A stretch of 16,338 nucleotides of DNA from an uncultured Rhodocyclaceae bacterium (lineage in GTDB: Bacteria; Pseudomonadota; Gammaproteobacteria; Burkholderiales; Rhodocyclaceae): positions 1-16,338 of the forward strand of contig CAJBAP010000139.1 in assembly GCA_903950295.1 (NCBI GenBank), given 5' to 3'. The notes beneath the pieces were generated by a model, which did no database searches, had not been told where the DNA came from, and saw nothing but the letters and a program-made list of their open reading frames with translations. Shown here one piece after another: positions 8,668 through 16,338 of this stretch. A program made the translations under genes and the position numbers. How positions within the stretch are numbered: position 1 is the stretch's first letter; each line of letters begins with the position of its first letter.

Positions 8668-11600
8668 CATCCACCGCATCCTCATCATCGGTGCCGGCCC
8701 GATCATCATCGGCCAGGCTTGCGAGTTCGACTATTCCGGCGCACAGGCCTGCAAGGCGCTGCGCGAAGAGGGTTACAAGGTCATCCTGGTCAATTCAAAT
8801 CCGGCTACGATCATGACCGATCCGGACATGGCGGACGTGACTTACATCGAACCGATCACCTGGCAAGTGCTGGAAAACATCATCGCCAAGGAACGTCCCG
8901 ACGCGATCTTGCCGACCATGGGCGGGCAGACGGCGCTGAACTGCGCGCTTGATTTGGCAAAACACGGTGTCCTAGAAAAGTACGGCGTCGAGATGATTGG
9001 CGCCTCGCGCGAAGCCATCGACAAGGCCGAGGATCGCGAGAAATTCAAGCAGGCGATGACGCGAATCGGTCTGGGCAGCGCACGTTCCGGCATCGCCCAC
9101 AGCATGGAAGAGGCTCAGCAGGTTCAGAGCGTGATGGGCTTCCCCACCATCATCCGGCCCTCTTTCACCATGGGTGGCTCGGGCGGCGGCATTGCCTACA
9201 ACCAGGAAGAGTTCGTCGAGATCTGCAAGCGCGGCCTCGAAGCCTCGCCGACGCGGGAACTGCTCATTGAAGAGTCCCTGCTCGGCTGGAAAGAATTCGA
9301 AATGGAAGTGGTGCGCGACCACAAGGACAACTGCATCATCGTCTGTTCGATCGAAAACCTCGACCCGATGGGCGTGCATACCGGCGACTCGATTACCGTC
9401 GCGCCAGCACAAACGCTGACCGACAAGGAATATCAGATCATGCGCAACGCCAGCATCGCGGTGCTGCGCGAGATCGGCGTCGATACGGGTGGTTCCAACG
9501 TCCAGTTTTCGATCAATCCCGACGACGGCCGCATGATCGTCATCGAGATGAACCCGCGCGTATCGCGTTCTTCAGCGCTGGCATCGAAGGCCACCGGCTT
9601 TCCCATCGCCAAGGTGGCGGCGAAACTGGCGGTCGGCTATACGCTGGACGAACTGAAGAACGACATCACGGGTGGTGCGACCCCGGCCTCCTTCGAACCA
9701 TCCATAGACTATGTCGTCACCAAGGTACCGCGCTTCGCCTTCGAAAAATTCCCGCAGGCCGACAGCCGCCTGACCACGCAGATGAAATCGGTCGGCGAGG
9801 TAATGGCCATCGGTCGCAGTTTCCAGGAGTCGTTGCAAAAGGCTCTGCGCGGTCTCGAGGTCAGCGTTTATGGCCTCGACGAAATCGAAGCCGACCGCGA
9901 ACAGATCGAGCACGAACTGGCAAATCCCGGTGCACAACGCATGTGGTTTATCGGCCAGGCTTTCCGTTCCGGCTATTCGATGCAGGATGTCTTCAACCTG
10001 ACCAAAATCGACCCGTGGTTCCTCGTGCAAATCGAAGATATCGTCAAGACCGAAGACTGGCTGGCGACACAAAAACTGGATAGCCTCGATACCGACACCC
10101 TGCGCGGCTTGAAACGCAAAGGTTTTTCAGACCGTCGCATCGGCACAAAAGTCGGCGCTGGCGAGACGGCAGTTAGAGAACTTAGACATAAGCTGGGGGT
10201 GCGTCCCGTATTCAAGCGCGTCGATACATGCGCCGCCGAATTCGCCACGTCAACCGCCTACATGTATTCGACCTACGAGGAAGAGTGCGAGTCGCGGCCG
10301 ACTGACAAGAAGAAGATCATGGTGCTCGGCGGCGGTCCAAACCGCATCGGCCAAGGTATCGAGTTCGACTACTGCTGCGTGCATGCGGCGCTGGCAATGC
10401 GCGAGGATGGTTACGAGACCATCATGGTCAACTGCAACCCCGAGACCGTGTCGACTGATTACGACACCTCGGATCGTCTCTACTTCGAACCGCTAACGTT
10501 GGAAGATATCCTCGAGATCGTTGCAGTGGAAAAACCAGTTGGGGTCATCGTCCAGTTCGGCGGCCAGACCCCGCTGAAGCGCGCACGCGAACTCGAGGCC
10601 AATGGCGTACCGATCATCGGCACCTCACCCGACATGATCGACGCCGCCGAAGACCGTGAGCGTTTCCAGAAACTGTTGCAAGACCTCGGCCTCAAGCAAC
10701 CACCCAACCGCACTGCCCGCACTGAGGCCGACGCCATTCGCCTCGCCGCAGAAATTGGCTACCCGCTGGTGGTCCGACCGAGTTATGTCCTCGGCGGCCG
10801 CGCCATGGAAATCGTGCACGAGCAAAAAGACCTTGAGCGTTACATGCGCGATGCGATCAAGGTCTCGAACGATTCACCGGTGTTGCTCGACCGTTTCCTT
10901 AATGATGCAACCGAAGTCGACGTCGATGCGCTGTGCGACGGCAAACAGGTCATCATCGGCGGCATCATGGAGCACATTGAGCAGGCTGGCGTACATTCAG
11001 GCGATTCAGCCTGTTCGCTGCCCCCGTTCTCCCTGTGCGATGAGGTGCAGGACGAACTGCGCCGTCAAACCGAGATGATGGCGAAGGGTCTCAATGTCGT
11101 CGGCCTGATGAATGTGCAATTTGCCATTCAAGGACGTGGCGCGAACAGCGTAGTGTATGTCCTTGAAGTTAATCCACGCGCTTCGCGTACCGTACCTTTC
11201 GTATCAAAGGCGACCAGCCTCCCGCTGGCTAAGATCGCTGCACGCTGTATGGCCGGCCGCAGCCTCGCCGATCAGGGAGTAACGGCAGAGATAATTCCAC
11301 CTTACTACTCGGTCAAGGAGGCGGTGTTCCCCTTCGCCAAGTTCCCCGGCGTCGACACGCTACTTGGACCGGAAATGAAATCGACCGGCGAGGTCATGGG
11401 CGTTGGGCGCACCTTCGGTGAAGCTTTCGTCAAGTCACAAATTGCCGCGAGCACCAAGCTGCCAGCAGCCGGCCGCGCACTGATTACCGTGAAGTCAGCC
11501 GACAAGACCAAGGCAGTCGAAGTAGCACGCTTGCTGCATGAGCTAGGCTTTACCGTACTGGCGACGCGCGGCACGGCAACGACCATCAATGAGGCCGGGA

Positions 11601-11881
11601 TTCCGGTGACACCCGTCAATAAAGTCAATGAAGGCCGCCCCCACATTGTCGACATGATCAAGAACAACGAGATCGTTCTGATCGTCAATACAGTCGACGA
11701 AAAACGTGCGGCCATCCAGGATTCACGTTCGATCCGTACTTCGGCACTGTCGCAAAAAGTGACATTGTTTACGACGGTGGAAGGCGCCCGCGCAGCCTGC
11801 ATCGGCATGCGCCATTCCGGCCTCGAAACCTATTCGATCCAACAACTACACGCCGAGCTGAAAGTCGAGAAAAACGCATGA
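8651..11881 (+). CDS. carB: Carbamoyl-phosphate synthase large subunit
   Basis: The 1076-residue catalytic subunit uses bicarbonate, two ATP and ammonia from CarA to make carbamoyl phosphate. Its parts are the carboxyphosphate half (about 1-402), oligomerisation domain (about 403-553), carbamoyl-phosphate half (about 554-935) and C-terminal allosteric domain (about 936-1076). Each half has an ATP-grasp fold with its metal-binding motif: EMNPRVSRS (E299, N301) and EVNPRASRT (E839, N841). The start [17 protein letters not shown] is the family's usual one. It overlaps carA by 17 bases, and its stop overlaps the greA start as ATGA. In the oligomerisation domain, residues 499-507 are encoded by a copy of the 25-bp dispersed repeat. 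This is followed by a short stretch with unusual codons (GTT AGA GAA CTT AGA CAT AAG), although the length appears conserved against E. coli CarB. Confidence 0.98.
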   Translation: MPKRTDIHRILIIGAGPIIIGQACEFDYSGAQACKALREEGYKVILVNSNPATIMTDPDMADVTYIEPITWQVLENIIAKERPDAILPTMGGQTALNCALDLAKHGVLEKYGVEMIGASREAIDKAEDREKFKQAMTRIGLGSARSGIAHSMEEAQQVQSVMGFPTIIRPSFTMGGSGGGIAYNQEEFVEICKRGLEASPTRELLIEESLLGWKEFEMEVVRDHKDNCIIVCSIENLDPMGVHTGDSITVAPAQTLTDKEYQIMRNASIAVLREIGVDTGGSNVQFSINPDDGRMIVIEMNPRVSRSSALASKATGFPIAKVAAKLAVGYTLDELKNDITGGATPASFEPSIDYVVTKVPRFAFEKFPQADSRLTTQMKSVGEVMAIGRSFQESLQKALRGLEVSVYGLDEIEADREQIEHELANPGAQRMWFIGQAFRSGYSMQDVFNLTKIDPWFLVQIEDIVKTEDWLATQKLDSLDTDTLRGLKRKGFSDRRIGTKVGAGETAVRELRHKLGVRPVFKRVDTCAAEFATSTAYMYSTYEEECESRPTDKKKIMVLGGGPNRIGQGIEFDYCCVHAALAMREDGYETIMVNCNPETVSTDYDTSDRLYFEPLTLEDILEIVAVEKPVGVIVQFGGQTPLKRARELEANGVPIIGTSPDMIDAAEDRERFQKLLQDLGLKQPPNRTARTEADAIRLAAEIGYPLVVRPSYVLGGRAMEIVHEQKDLERYMRDAIKVSNDSPVLLDRFLNDATEVDVDALCDGKQVIIGGIMEHIEQAGVHSGDSACSLPPFSLCDEVQDELRRQTEMMAKGLNVVGLMNVQFAIQGRGANSVVYVLEVNPRASRTVPFVSKATSLPLAKIAARCMAGRSLADQGVTAEIIPPYYSVKEAVFPFAKFPGVDTLLGPEMKSTGEVMGVGRTFGEAFVKSQIAASTKLPAAGRALITVKSADKTKAVEVARLLHELGFTVLATRGTATTINEAGIPVTPVNKVNEGRPHIVDMIKNNEIVLIVNTVDEKRAAIQDSRSIRTSALSQKVTLFTTVEGARAACIGMRHSGLETYSIQQLHAELKVEKNA
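10147..10171 (+). repeat. Dispersed 25-bp repeat, copy B (inside carB)
   Basis: Four As, the 20-base core GTCGGCGCTGGCGAGACGGC, then A. It differs from copies A (3637-3661) and C (15445-15469) only at one base of the core, A instead of G at 10164. It is sense to carB and codes for KVGAGETA at 500-507 in the oligomerisation domain. From memory of E. coli CarB, the region LAKLAGVREAEIRKLR aligns here without a gap, so the repeat replaces rather than adds residues. Confidence 0.85.
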
Positions 11882-12354
11882 GCAAGGTGCCCATTACGCT
11901 ACGCGGCGCCGAGCTGCTCAGGACAGAGTTGCAGCGCCTGAAAACTGTCGAACGTCCCTCGGTAATAGCCGCCATCGCCGAGGCGCGCTCTCATGGCGAC
12001 CTCTCTGAAAACGCCGAATACGACGCCGCCAAGGAACGCCAGGGCTTCGTCGAAGGCCGCATCCAGGAGGTTGAGGGCAAGCTGGGCAACGCCCAGATCA
12101 TTGACCCGCGCGCATTGGACGCTGACGGCCGTGTCGTCTTCGGCTCTACTGTCGATCTGGAAGATCTCGATGCAGATCAGACTGTGACCTACCAAATCGT
12201 CGGCGATGACGAGGCCGATCTCAAACAGGGCAAGATTTCGCTCAACTCGCCCGTCGCACGCGCCCTGATCACCAAATTTTCCGGTGATGTCGTCGAAGTA
12301 CAGACGCCCGGTGGCCGTCGCGAATATGAGATTCTCGACGTTCGCTACGAATAA
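11878..12354 (+). CDS. greA: Transcription elongation factor GreA
   Basis: GreA binds the secondary channel of RNA polymerase and stimulates cleavage of backtracked RNA, which rescues stalled complexes. The 158-residue protein has an N-terminal coiled coil with the acidic tip motif [14 protein letters not shown], in which D41 and E44 sit at the positions of the E. coli catalytic acids. The C-terminal FKBP-like domain ends with [23 protein letters not shown]. Length is standard. Its ATG overlaps the carB stop codon by four bases (ATGA), so translation is probably coupled to carB. The strong hairpin at 12369-12402 closes the transcript. Confidence 0.97.
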   Translation: MSKVPITLRGAELLRTELQRLKTVERPSVIAAIAEARSHGDLSENAEYDAAKERQGFVEGRIQEVEGKLGNAQIIDPRALDADGRVVFGSTVDLEDLDADQTVTYQIVGDDEADLKQGKISLNSPVARALITKFSGDVVEVQTPGGRREYEILDVRYE

Positions 12355-12368
12355 GCACCCGACAAGAA

Positions 12369-12402
12369 AAAAGGGCTTAGTGAGAAATCACTAAGCCCTT
12401 TT
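12369..12402. terminator. Bidirectional terminator between greA and tRNA-Pro
   Basis: A perfect 15-bp inverted repeat, AAAAGGGCTTAGTGA (12369-12383) and TCACTAAGCCCTTTT (12388-12402), with a GAAA tetraloop on the plus strand. It ends transcripts arriving from greA, with TTTT as the tail, and those arriving from the tRNA on the minus strand, where a T6 tract followed by C and TT makes a stronger tail. It begins 15 bases after the greA stop and ends 8 bases before the tRNA 3' end. Confidence 0.93.
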
Positions 12403-12410
12403 GGTATTAC

Positions 12411-12487
12411 TGGTCGGGGTGCCGGGATTCGAACTCGGGACCCCTTGCACCCCATGCAAGTGCGCTACCAGGCTGCGCCACACCCCG
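12411..12487 (-). tRNA. tRNA-Pro (anticodon GGG)
   Basis: A 77-base cloverleaf with encoded CCA. The acceptor stem is CGGGGTG/CACCCCG with discriminator A. The D arm is GCGCAGCCTGGTAGCGC, and the anticodon stem CTTGC/GCAAG encloses the loop ATGGGGT, giving anticodon GGG at positions 34-36. The T arm contains GTTCGAATC. The anticodon loop and D arm closely resemble E. coli proL. It reads Pro codons CCC and CCU. It lies behind the MerR-type gene, as also seen in pseudomonads. No partial duplicate of its 3' end was noticed, so there is no sign of an integrated element. Confidence 0.97.
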
Positions 12488-12498
12488 ACAAGGTGCGG

Positions 12499-12507
12499 AT
12501 TATAGCA
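12499..12507 (-). promoter_or_regulatory. Extended -10 promoter of tRNA-Pro
   Basis: On the minus strand TGCTATAAT (12507 to 12499) combines the TGn extension with a perfect TATAAT. Transcription would start near 12492, about five bases before the mature tRNA 5' end. The bases that follow (CCGCACC) form a GC-rich discriminator of the kind found at stringently controlled stable RNA promoters. No good -35 is present at 17 bases, consistent with an extended -10 promoter. Confidence 0.75.
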
Positions 12508-12518
12508 GAGCCTTTTGC

Positions 12519-12893
12519 TTATACTCGCAGCAACTCGATGATGCCCAGCAGCTCTGCACGCAAAGAAAACCCGCTGTCTGACTGGGCTGCAGCCTGCGCT
12601 GATGCTGTAGCCACTTTACTGGCCGGTTCATCGAGACGATTGCGCGCACCACTGATCGTGAAGCCCTCTTCGTAGAGTAATTGGCGAATCCGCCGGACCA
12701 GTAGGACTTCGTGATGTTGATAATAGCGACGATTGCCACGGCGTTTCACCGGTTTCAGCTGGGTGAACTCCTGCTCCCAGTAGCGCAGCACATGGGGCCT
12801 GACGCCGCATAACTCACTCACCTCACCAATCGTAAAATAACGCTTGGCGGGGATCGGCGGCAGATCGACCTTATCCTGGCTGGATGCCGTCAT
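12519..12893 (-). CDS. MerR family transcriptional regulator downstream of ihfA
   Basis: A 124-residue one-domain regulator. The winged helix-turn-helix lies at about residues 19-85 and contains [22 protein letters not shown], then [28 protein letters not shown]. The short tail is Ala/Ser-rich, with no cysteine pair or ligand domain, so an effector cannot be named. The same small MerR-like gene follows ihfA in many beta- and gammaproteobacteria (for example pheS-pheT-ihfA-merR in pseudomonads), but I know no established function for it. It begins inside the ihfA coding region (23-base overlap), with AGAGG nine bases upstream of the ATG, and so is co-translated with ihfA. It ends just before the tRNA-Pro promoter. 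Confidence 0.9.
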   Translation of the reverse strand: MTASSQDKVDLPPIPAKRYFTIGEVSELCGVRPHVLRYWEQEFTQLKPVKRRGNRRYYQHHEVLLVRRIRQLLYEEGFTISGARNRLDEPASKVATASAQAAAQSDSGFSLRAELLGIIELLRV

Positions 12894-13179
12894 GTGCCGT
12901 AGCCTCTACGGTTGACTTGAGTTTGTGGCTGGCGTGGAAAGTAACCACCCGACGCGCGGTAATGGGGATTTCTTCCCCGGTTTTCGGGTTGCGCCCAGGA
13001 CGTTGCGGTTTGTCGCGCAATTGGAAATTGCCGAAACCGGAAAGTTTGACGCTGTCGCCCACCTCGAGCGCAGTTCGTACCTCTTCGAAAAAGGCTTCGA
13101 CCATATCTTTGGCCTCACGTTTGTTCAGCCCGACTTTTTCAAAGAGAAGATCCGACAACTCGGCTTTTGTCATTGTCAT
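12871..13179 (-). CDS. ihfA: Integration host factor alpha subunit
   Basis: IhfA forms a heterodimer with IhfB that binds specific sites and bends DNA sharply, acting in sigma-54 promoters, replication and site-specific recombination. The sequence has the IhfA/HU fold: [46 protein letters not shown], then the DNA arm [22 protein letters not shown] with the intercalating proline. I chose the ATG at 13179 (102 residues), because AAGGA, overlapping the pheT stop, is ten bases upstream and the protein then starts like E. coli IhfA. ATG 13188 (105 residues) and 13173 (100 residues) are alternatives. It starts 13 bases after pheT, so a pheST-ihfA operon is likely. Confidence 0.96.
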   Translation of the reverse strand: MTMTKAELSDLLFEKVGLNKREAKDMVEAFFEEVRTALEVGDSVKLSGFGNFQLRDKPQRPGRNPKTGEEIPITARRVVTFHASHKLKSTVEATAHDGIQPG

Positions 13180-13192
13180 GTTGTGCATATCC

Positions 13193-15571
13193 TTATCCGC
13201 GCAGAACAGCGCCAAAATGCTCGGTCGCCGTTTTTACCAACTGTGCCACCGCCGCATCAGCATCGCTGTCCGCCAGAGTTTTGTGAGTATCTTGCATCGT
13301 TACGCGGAAGGCAAGACTTTTAGTCTCCGGCGCGATGCCCTTGCCCTGATAGACATCGAATAGTCGAATTTCCTGTACATACATCGGCGACGACTCGCGA
13401 AGTGCGTCCTGCAAAGCCTGCACCTCGCAGTGCTGGGGCAGGAGCAATGCAATATCGCGAACAACCGCAGGGAAACGCGAACGCTCCTGATAGGTTGGCA
13501 TCACGGCGGTGAGCAACGGTGCCAAATCTATTTCGAACACGATGGCAGGTGCCGCCAGTTCGTATTTCTGCTGCCAGCGCGGATGAATTTCACCGATTAC
13601 ACCGATGATCCCATCATCAAGCAGCACACTGGCGGATCGACCGGGGTGTAGCGCGGGATGGTTGGTGCGCTCGAAACGCAGGCTGCGCGGTGCAAAGACT
13701 GCCTCAAGATCACCCTTGACGTCGTAAAAGTCAGCCGACCGGGTCGGTACGCCCCACTGCTCTGGTTGGGCAGGTCCTGCCACCAGCGCAGCAACGCGCA
13801 TCGGCTGAGTGTAGCCAGTCCCAGTGCTGCCGGCTGTATCAGGCAAAAAACAACGGCCCAATTCGAACAGGCGCACGCGATCAGCCTGCCGCTTGAGGTT
13901 GCCCAACAGTGCGCCGACCAAGCCGCCGATCAGCGTGGTACGCATCACCCCCATCTGGCTGGCGATGGGATTCGCGAGTCGAACGGGACTCGCGTTGTTG
14001 GCAAAATCAGACTCCCAACCGGCTTCGACGAAACTGTAATTGACGACCTCGTGGTAACCGCGCTCGGCCAGCAGATGGCGCACTTGCATCGTGCCACGCG
14101 AGGCCTCGGGCAGCGGCAGCATTTCGAGGCGCGCCGTCGGTGGTGGTGCGGGAATATTGTCGTAACCGTGCAGTCGTGCAATTTCTTCGATCAGGTCTTC
14201 TTCGATGGCAATATCGAAACGATAGGCGGGCGGCGTAACGACAAGTTCATCTGCCGTGCGCGTGTAGGCAAACCCAAGGCCGGCAATGAGCTTCTCGATC
14301 TGTTCGAATGACAAGGCAATGCCCAGCACCTTCGCGACACGCGCCATGCGTAGATGCACCGGAGCACGCATCGGCAGTTTGTCGGCAGCCACTGCCTCGA
14401 CCACGGGGCCCGGCATGCCGCCACAGATGTCGATGATCAACTGCGTCGCATGCTCGATCGCGGTACGCTGCAATTCAAAATCGACACCGCGCTCGTAACG
14501 GTAGGATGCATCGGAACTGAAGCCCAAGGCGCGGGCCTTGCCGGCGATGGCATCTGGTGAGAAGAAGGCACTTTCGAGGAACAAATCGGTGGTGCTATCG
14601 GCAATGCCTGAATGTTCGCCACCCATAATGCCGGCCAGCGCCAAAGCCTTGCCTTCATCGGCGATGAGCGCCGTATCAGCCGTCGGGGTAATAGTCTGCT
14701 CATTCAGCAGCAAGATCTGTTCACCATCTTGCGGATAGCGCACATGGATGCTGCCTTGCAACTGCGCATCATCAAAAGCGTGCAGTGGCTGACCGAGTTC
14801 GAGCATCACATAGTTGGTGACATCGACCAGTGCCGAGATGGGGCGCACGCCACAACGCTCGATGCGCTGCTTGATCCAGTCGGGCGTGGTGGCACGGGCA
14901 TTGACACCACGCACGATACGACCGCAGTAACGCGGACAGGCGGCGGGCGCATCGAGCACAACCCCGCGCGTATCCTGAAGCACAGGCGCAACCGGCGCAA
15001 CCTCGGGAATCTGCAGCGGTACGCCGGTAAGGGCAGCCACCTCGCGCGCAATGCCCACCAGCGACAGACAGTCGGCACGATTCGGCGTGAGCTTGAGCGT
15101 GATCAGGTTGTCGTCAAGATTAAGGTAGGCGCGAATGTTCTGGCCGATAGGCGCATTACTGGGCAGGGGCAGCAGACCACCGTGATCTTCGGACATGCCA
15201 AGTTCGCGCGCCGAACACAACATGCCGAAGCTCTCGACGCCGCGAACCTTGGCCTTCTTGATCTCGATGCCCGGCAACTTCGCACCCACCAAAGCACAAG
15301 GCACAACCATGTCAGCCGCAACATTCGGCGCACCGCAGACAATTTGCAGGATGCCATGCTCGCCTGTATCAACCTTGCACAGTTTCAGCTTGTCGGCATC
15401 GGGATGTTTCTCGACGGAGAGCACGCGCGCCACGACGACATTGGAAAAGTCGGCGCTGGCGGGACGGCATTCCTCGACTTCGAGTCCGGCCATCGTCAGC
15501 AGATGGCACAACTCCTCGGTCGAGAGTGGCGGATTGACAAGGGCACGCAGCCAGGATTCAGGGAATTGCAT
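13193..15571 (-). CDS. pheT: Phenylalanyl-tRNA synthetase beta subunit
   Basis: The 792-residue beta chain of the (alpha-beta)2 enzyme that charges tRNA-Phe. It carries an N-terminal EMAP/OB-type tRNA-binding domain (about 40-150, with [18 protein letters not shown]), the B3/B4 editing domain (roughly 200-400) that clears Tyr-tRNA-Phe, the B5 domain, and the C-terminal ferredoxin-fold anticodon-binding domain (about 700-791, with [15 protein letters not shown] near its start). Length is normal for the bacterial family. It starts six bases after pheS, and ihfA follows after 13 bases. Codons 35 to 43 contain copy C of the 25-bp repeat (encoding CRPASADF), in the variable stretch just before the tRNA-binding domain. 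Against E. coli PheT from memory, this segment aligns without a gap. Confidence 0.98.
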   Translation of the reverse strand: MQFPESWLRALVNPPLSTEELCHLLTMAGLEVEECRPASADFSNVVVARVLSVEKHPDADKLKLCKVDTGEHGILQIVCGAPNVAADMVVPCALVGAKLPGIEIKKAKVRGVESFGMLCSARELGMSEDHGGLLPLPSNAPIGQNIRAYLNLDDNLITLKLTPNRADCLSLVGIAREVAALTGVPLQIPEVAPVAPVLQDTRGVVLDAPAACPRYCGRIVRGVNARATTPDWIKQRIERCGVRPISALVDVTNYVMLELGQPLHAFDDAQLQGSIHVRYPQDGEQILLLNEQTITPTADTALIADEGKALALAGIMGGEHSGIADSTTDLFLESAFFSPDAIAGKARALGFSSDASYRYERGVDFELQRTAIEHATQLIIDICGGMPGPVVEAVAADKLPMRAPVHLRMARVAKVLGIALSFEQIEKLIAGLGFAYTRTADELVVTPPAYRFDIAIEEDLIEEIARLHGYDNIPAPPPTARLEMLPLPEASRGTMQVRHLLAERGYHEVVNYSFVEAGWESDFANNASPVRLANPIASQMGVMRTTLIGGLVGALLGNLKRQADRVRLFELGRCFLPDTAGSTGTGYTQPMRVAALVAGPAQPEQWGVPTRSADFYDVKGDLEAVFAPRSLRFERTNHPALHPGRSASVLLDDGIIGVIGEIHPRWQQKYELAAPAIVFEIDLAPLLTAVMPTYQERSRFPAVVRDIALLLPQHCEVQALQDALRESSPMYVQEIRLFDVYQGKGIAPETKSLAFRVTMQDTHKTLADSDADAAVAQLVKTATEHFGAVLRG
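15445..15469 (+). repeat. Dispersed 25-bp repeat, copy C (inside pheT)
   Basis: Four As, the 20-base core GTCGGCGCTGGCGGGACGGC, then A; identical to copy A in nnrS. It is antisense to pheT and is read in a different frame from copy A: here it gives CRPASADF, in nnrS VPPAPTF. Bases outside the 25 differ among all three copies, apart from a short AC shared by A and B on the left side. Confidence 0.85.
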
Positions 15572-15577
15572 GGCGGC

Positions 15578-16338
<761 letters not shown>

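Noticed and set aside
12411..12487. tRNA-Pro as an attachment site of a genomic island
   Set aside because: The tRNA is intact, and the flanks are ordinary core genes (greA, MerR). No integrase gene and no repeat of the tRNA 3' end were noticed.
13725..13745. Possible fourth degenerate copy of the 25-bp repeat in pheT (AAAAGTCAGCCGACCGGG)
   Set aside because: Only the first seven bases match; the GC-rich part does not align, so it is chance.

Overview
The window is a piece of a bacterial chromosome with high GC content (about 60 % by eye) and almost no non-coding space. It is most likely from a betaproteobacterium of the Rhodocyclales or a neighbouring order. Three things point that way: the gene order fur / bamE(omlA)-dapB-carA-carB-greA, the order pheS-pheT-ihfA-merR-tRNA-Pro(GGG), and protein sequences of proteobacterial type. 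NnrS together with a candidate FNR/DNR-type operator suggests a facultative or denitrifying lifestyle; that is inference.

Layout. (1) Positions 1-2539, minus strand: a three-gene efflux or export cluster transcribed HlyD-type adaptor -> FtsX/MacB-type permease -> ABC ATPase. The genes overlap, and the ATPase runs off the left edge. (2) 2608-3765, minus: nnrS, a polytopic haem-copper membrane protein of nitric oxide stress. (3) 3843-5489, minus: a methyl-accepting chemotaxis protein. (4) 5490-5643: a non-coding gap with several small hairpins. (5) 5644-6081, minus: fur, divergent from a plus-strand block of bamE (6150/6183-6626), dapB (6640-7446), carA (7528-8667, TTG start), carB (8651-11881) and greA (11878-12354). 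(6) 12369-12402: a perfect 15-bp hairpin that serves as a terminator from both sides. (7) 12411-16338, minus: the phenylalanyl-tRNA synthetase block, pheS (5' end outside the window) -> pheT -> ihfA -> MerR-type regulator -> tRNA-Pro(GGG).

Most of the window is housekeeping: lysine/peptidoglycan precursor synthesis (DapB), carbamoyl phosphate for arginine and pyrimidines (CarAB), outer membrane assembly (BamE), iron regulation (Fur), transcript rescue (GreA), tRNA charging (PheST) and nucleoid bending (IHF). The left third (MCP, NnrS, efflux) is the accessory part. No insertion sequence, CRISPR array, phage gene or toxin-antitoxin pair was seen.

The most unusual observation is a 25-bp word occurring three times, 24-25 bases identical and in the same orientation: inside nnrS (3637-3661), carB (10147-10171) and pheT (15445-15469). 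It is read in three different ways (sense in carB, antisense in two different frames in the other two), so protein similarity cannot explain it. In carB and pheT it appears to replace ordinary coding sequence without adding length. It looks like a dispersed DNA-level signal or repeat family hidden inside conserved genes.
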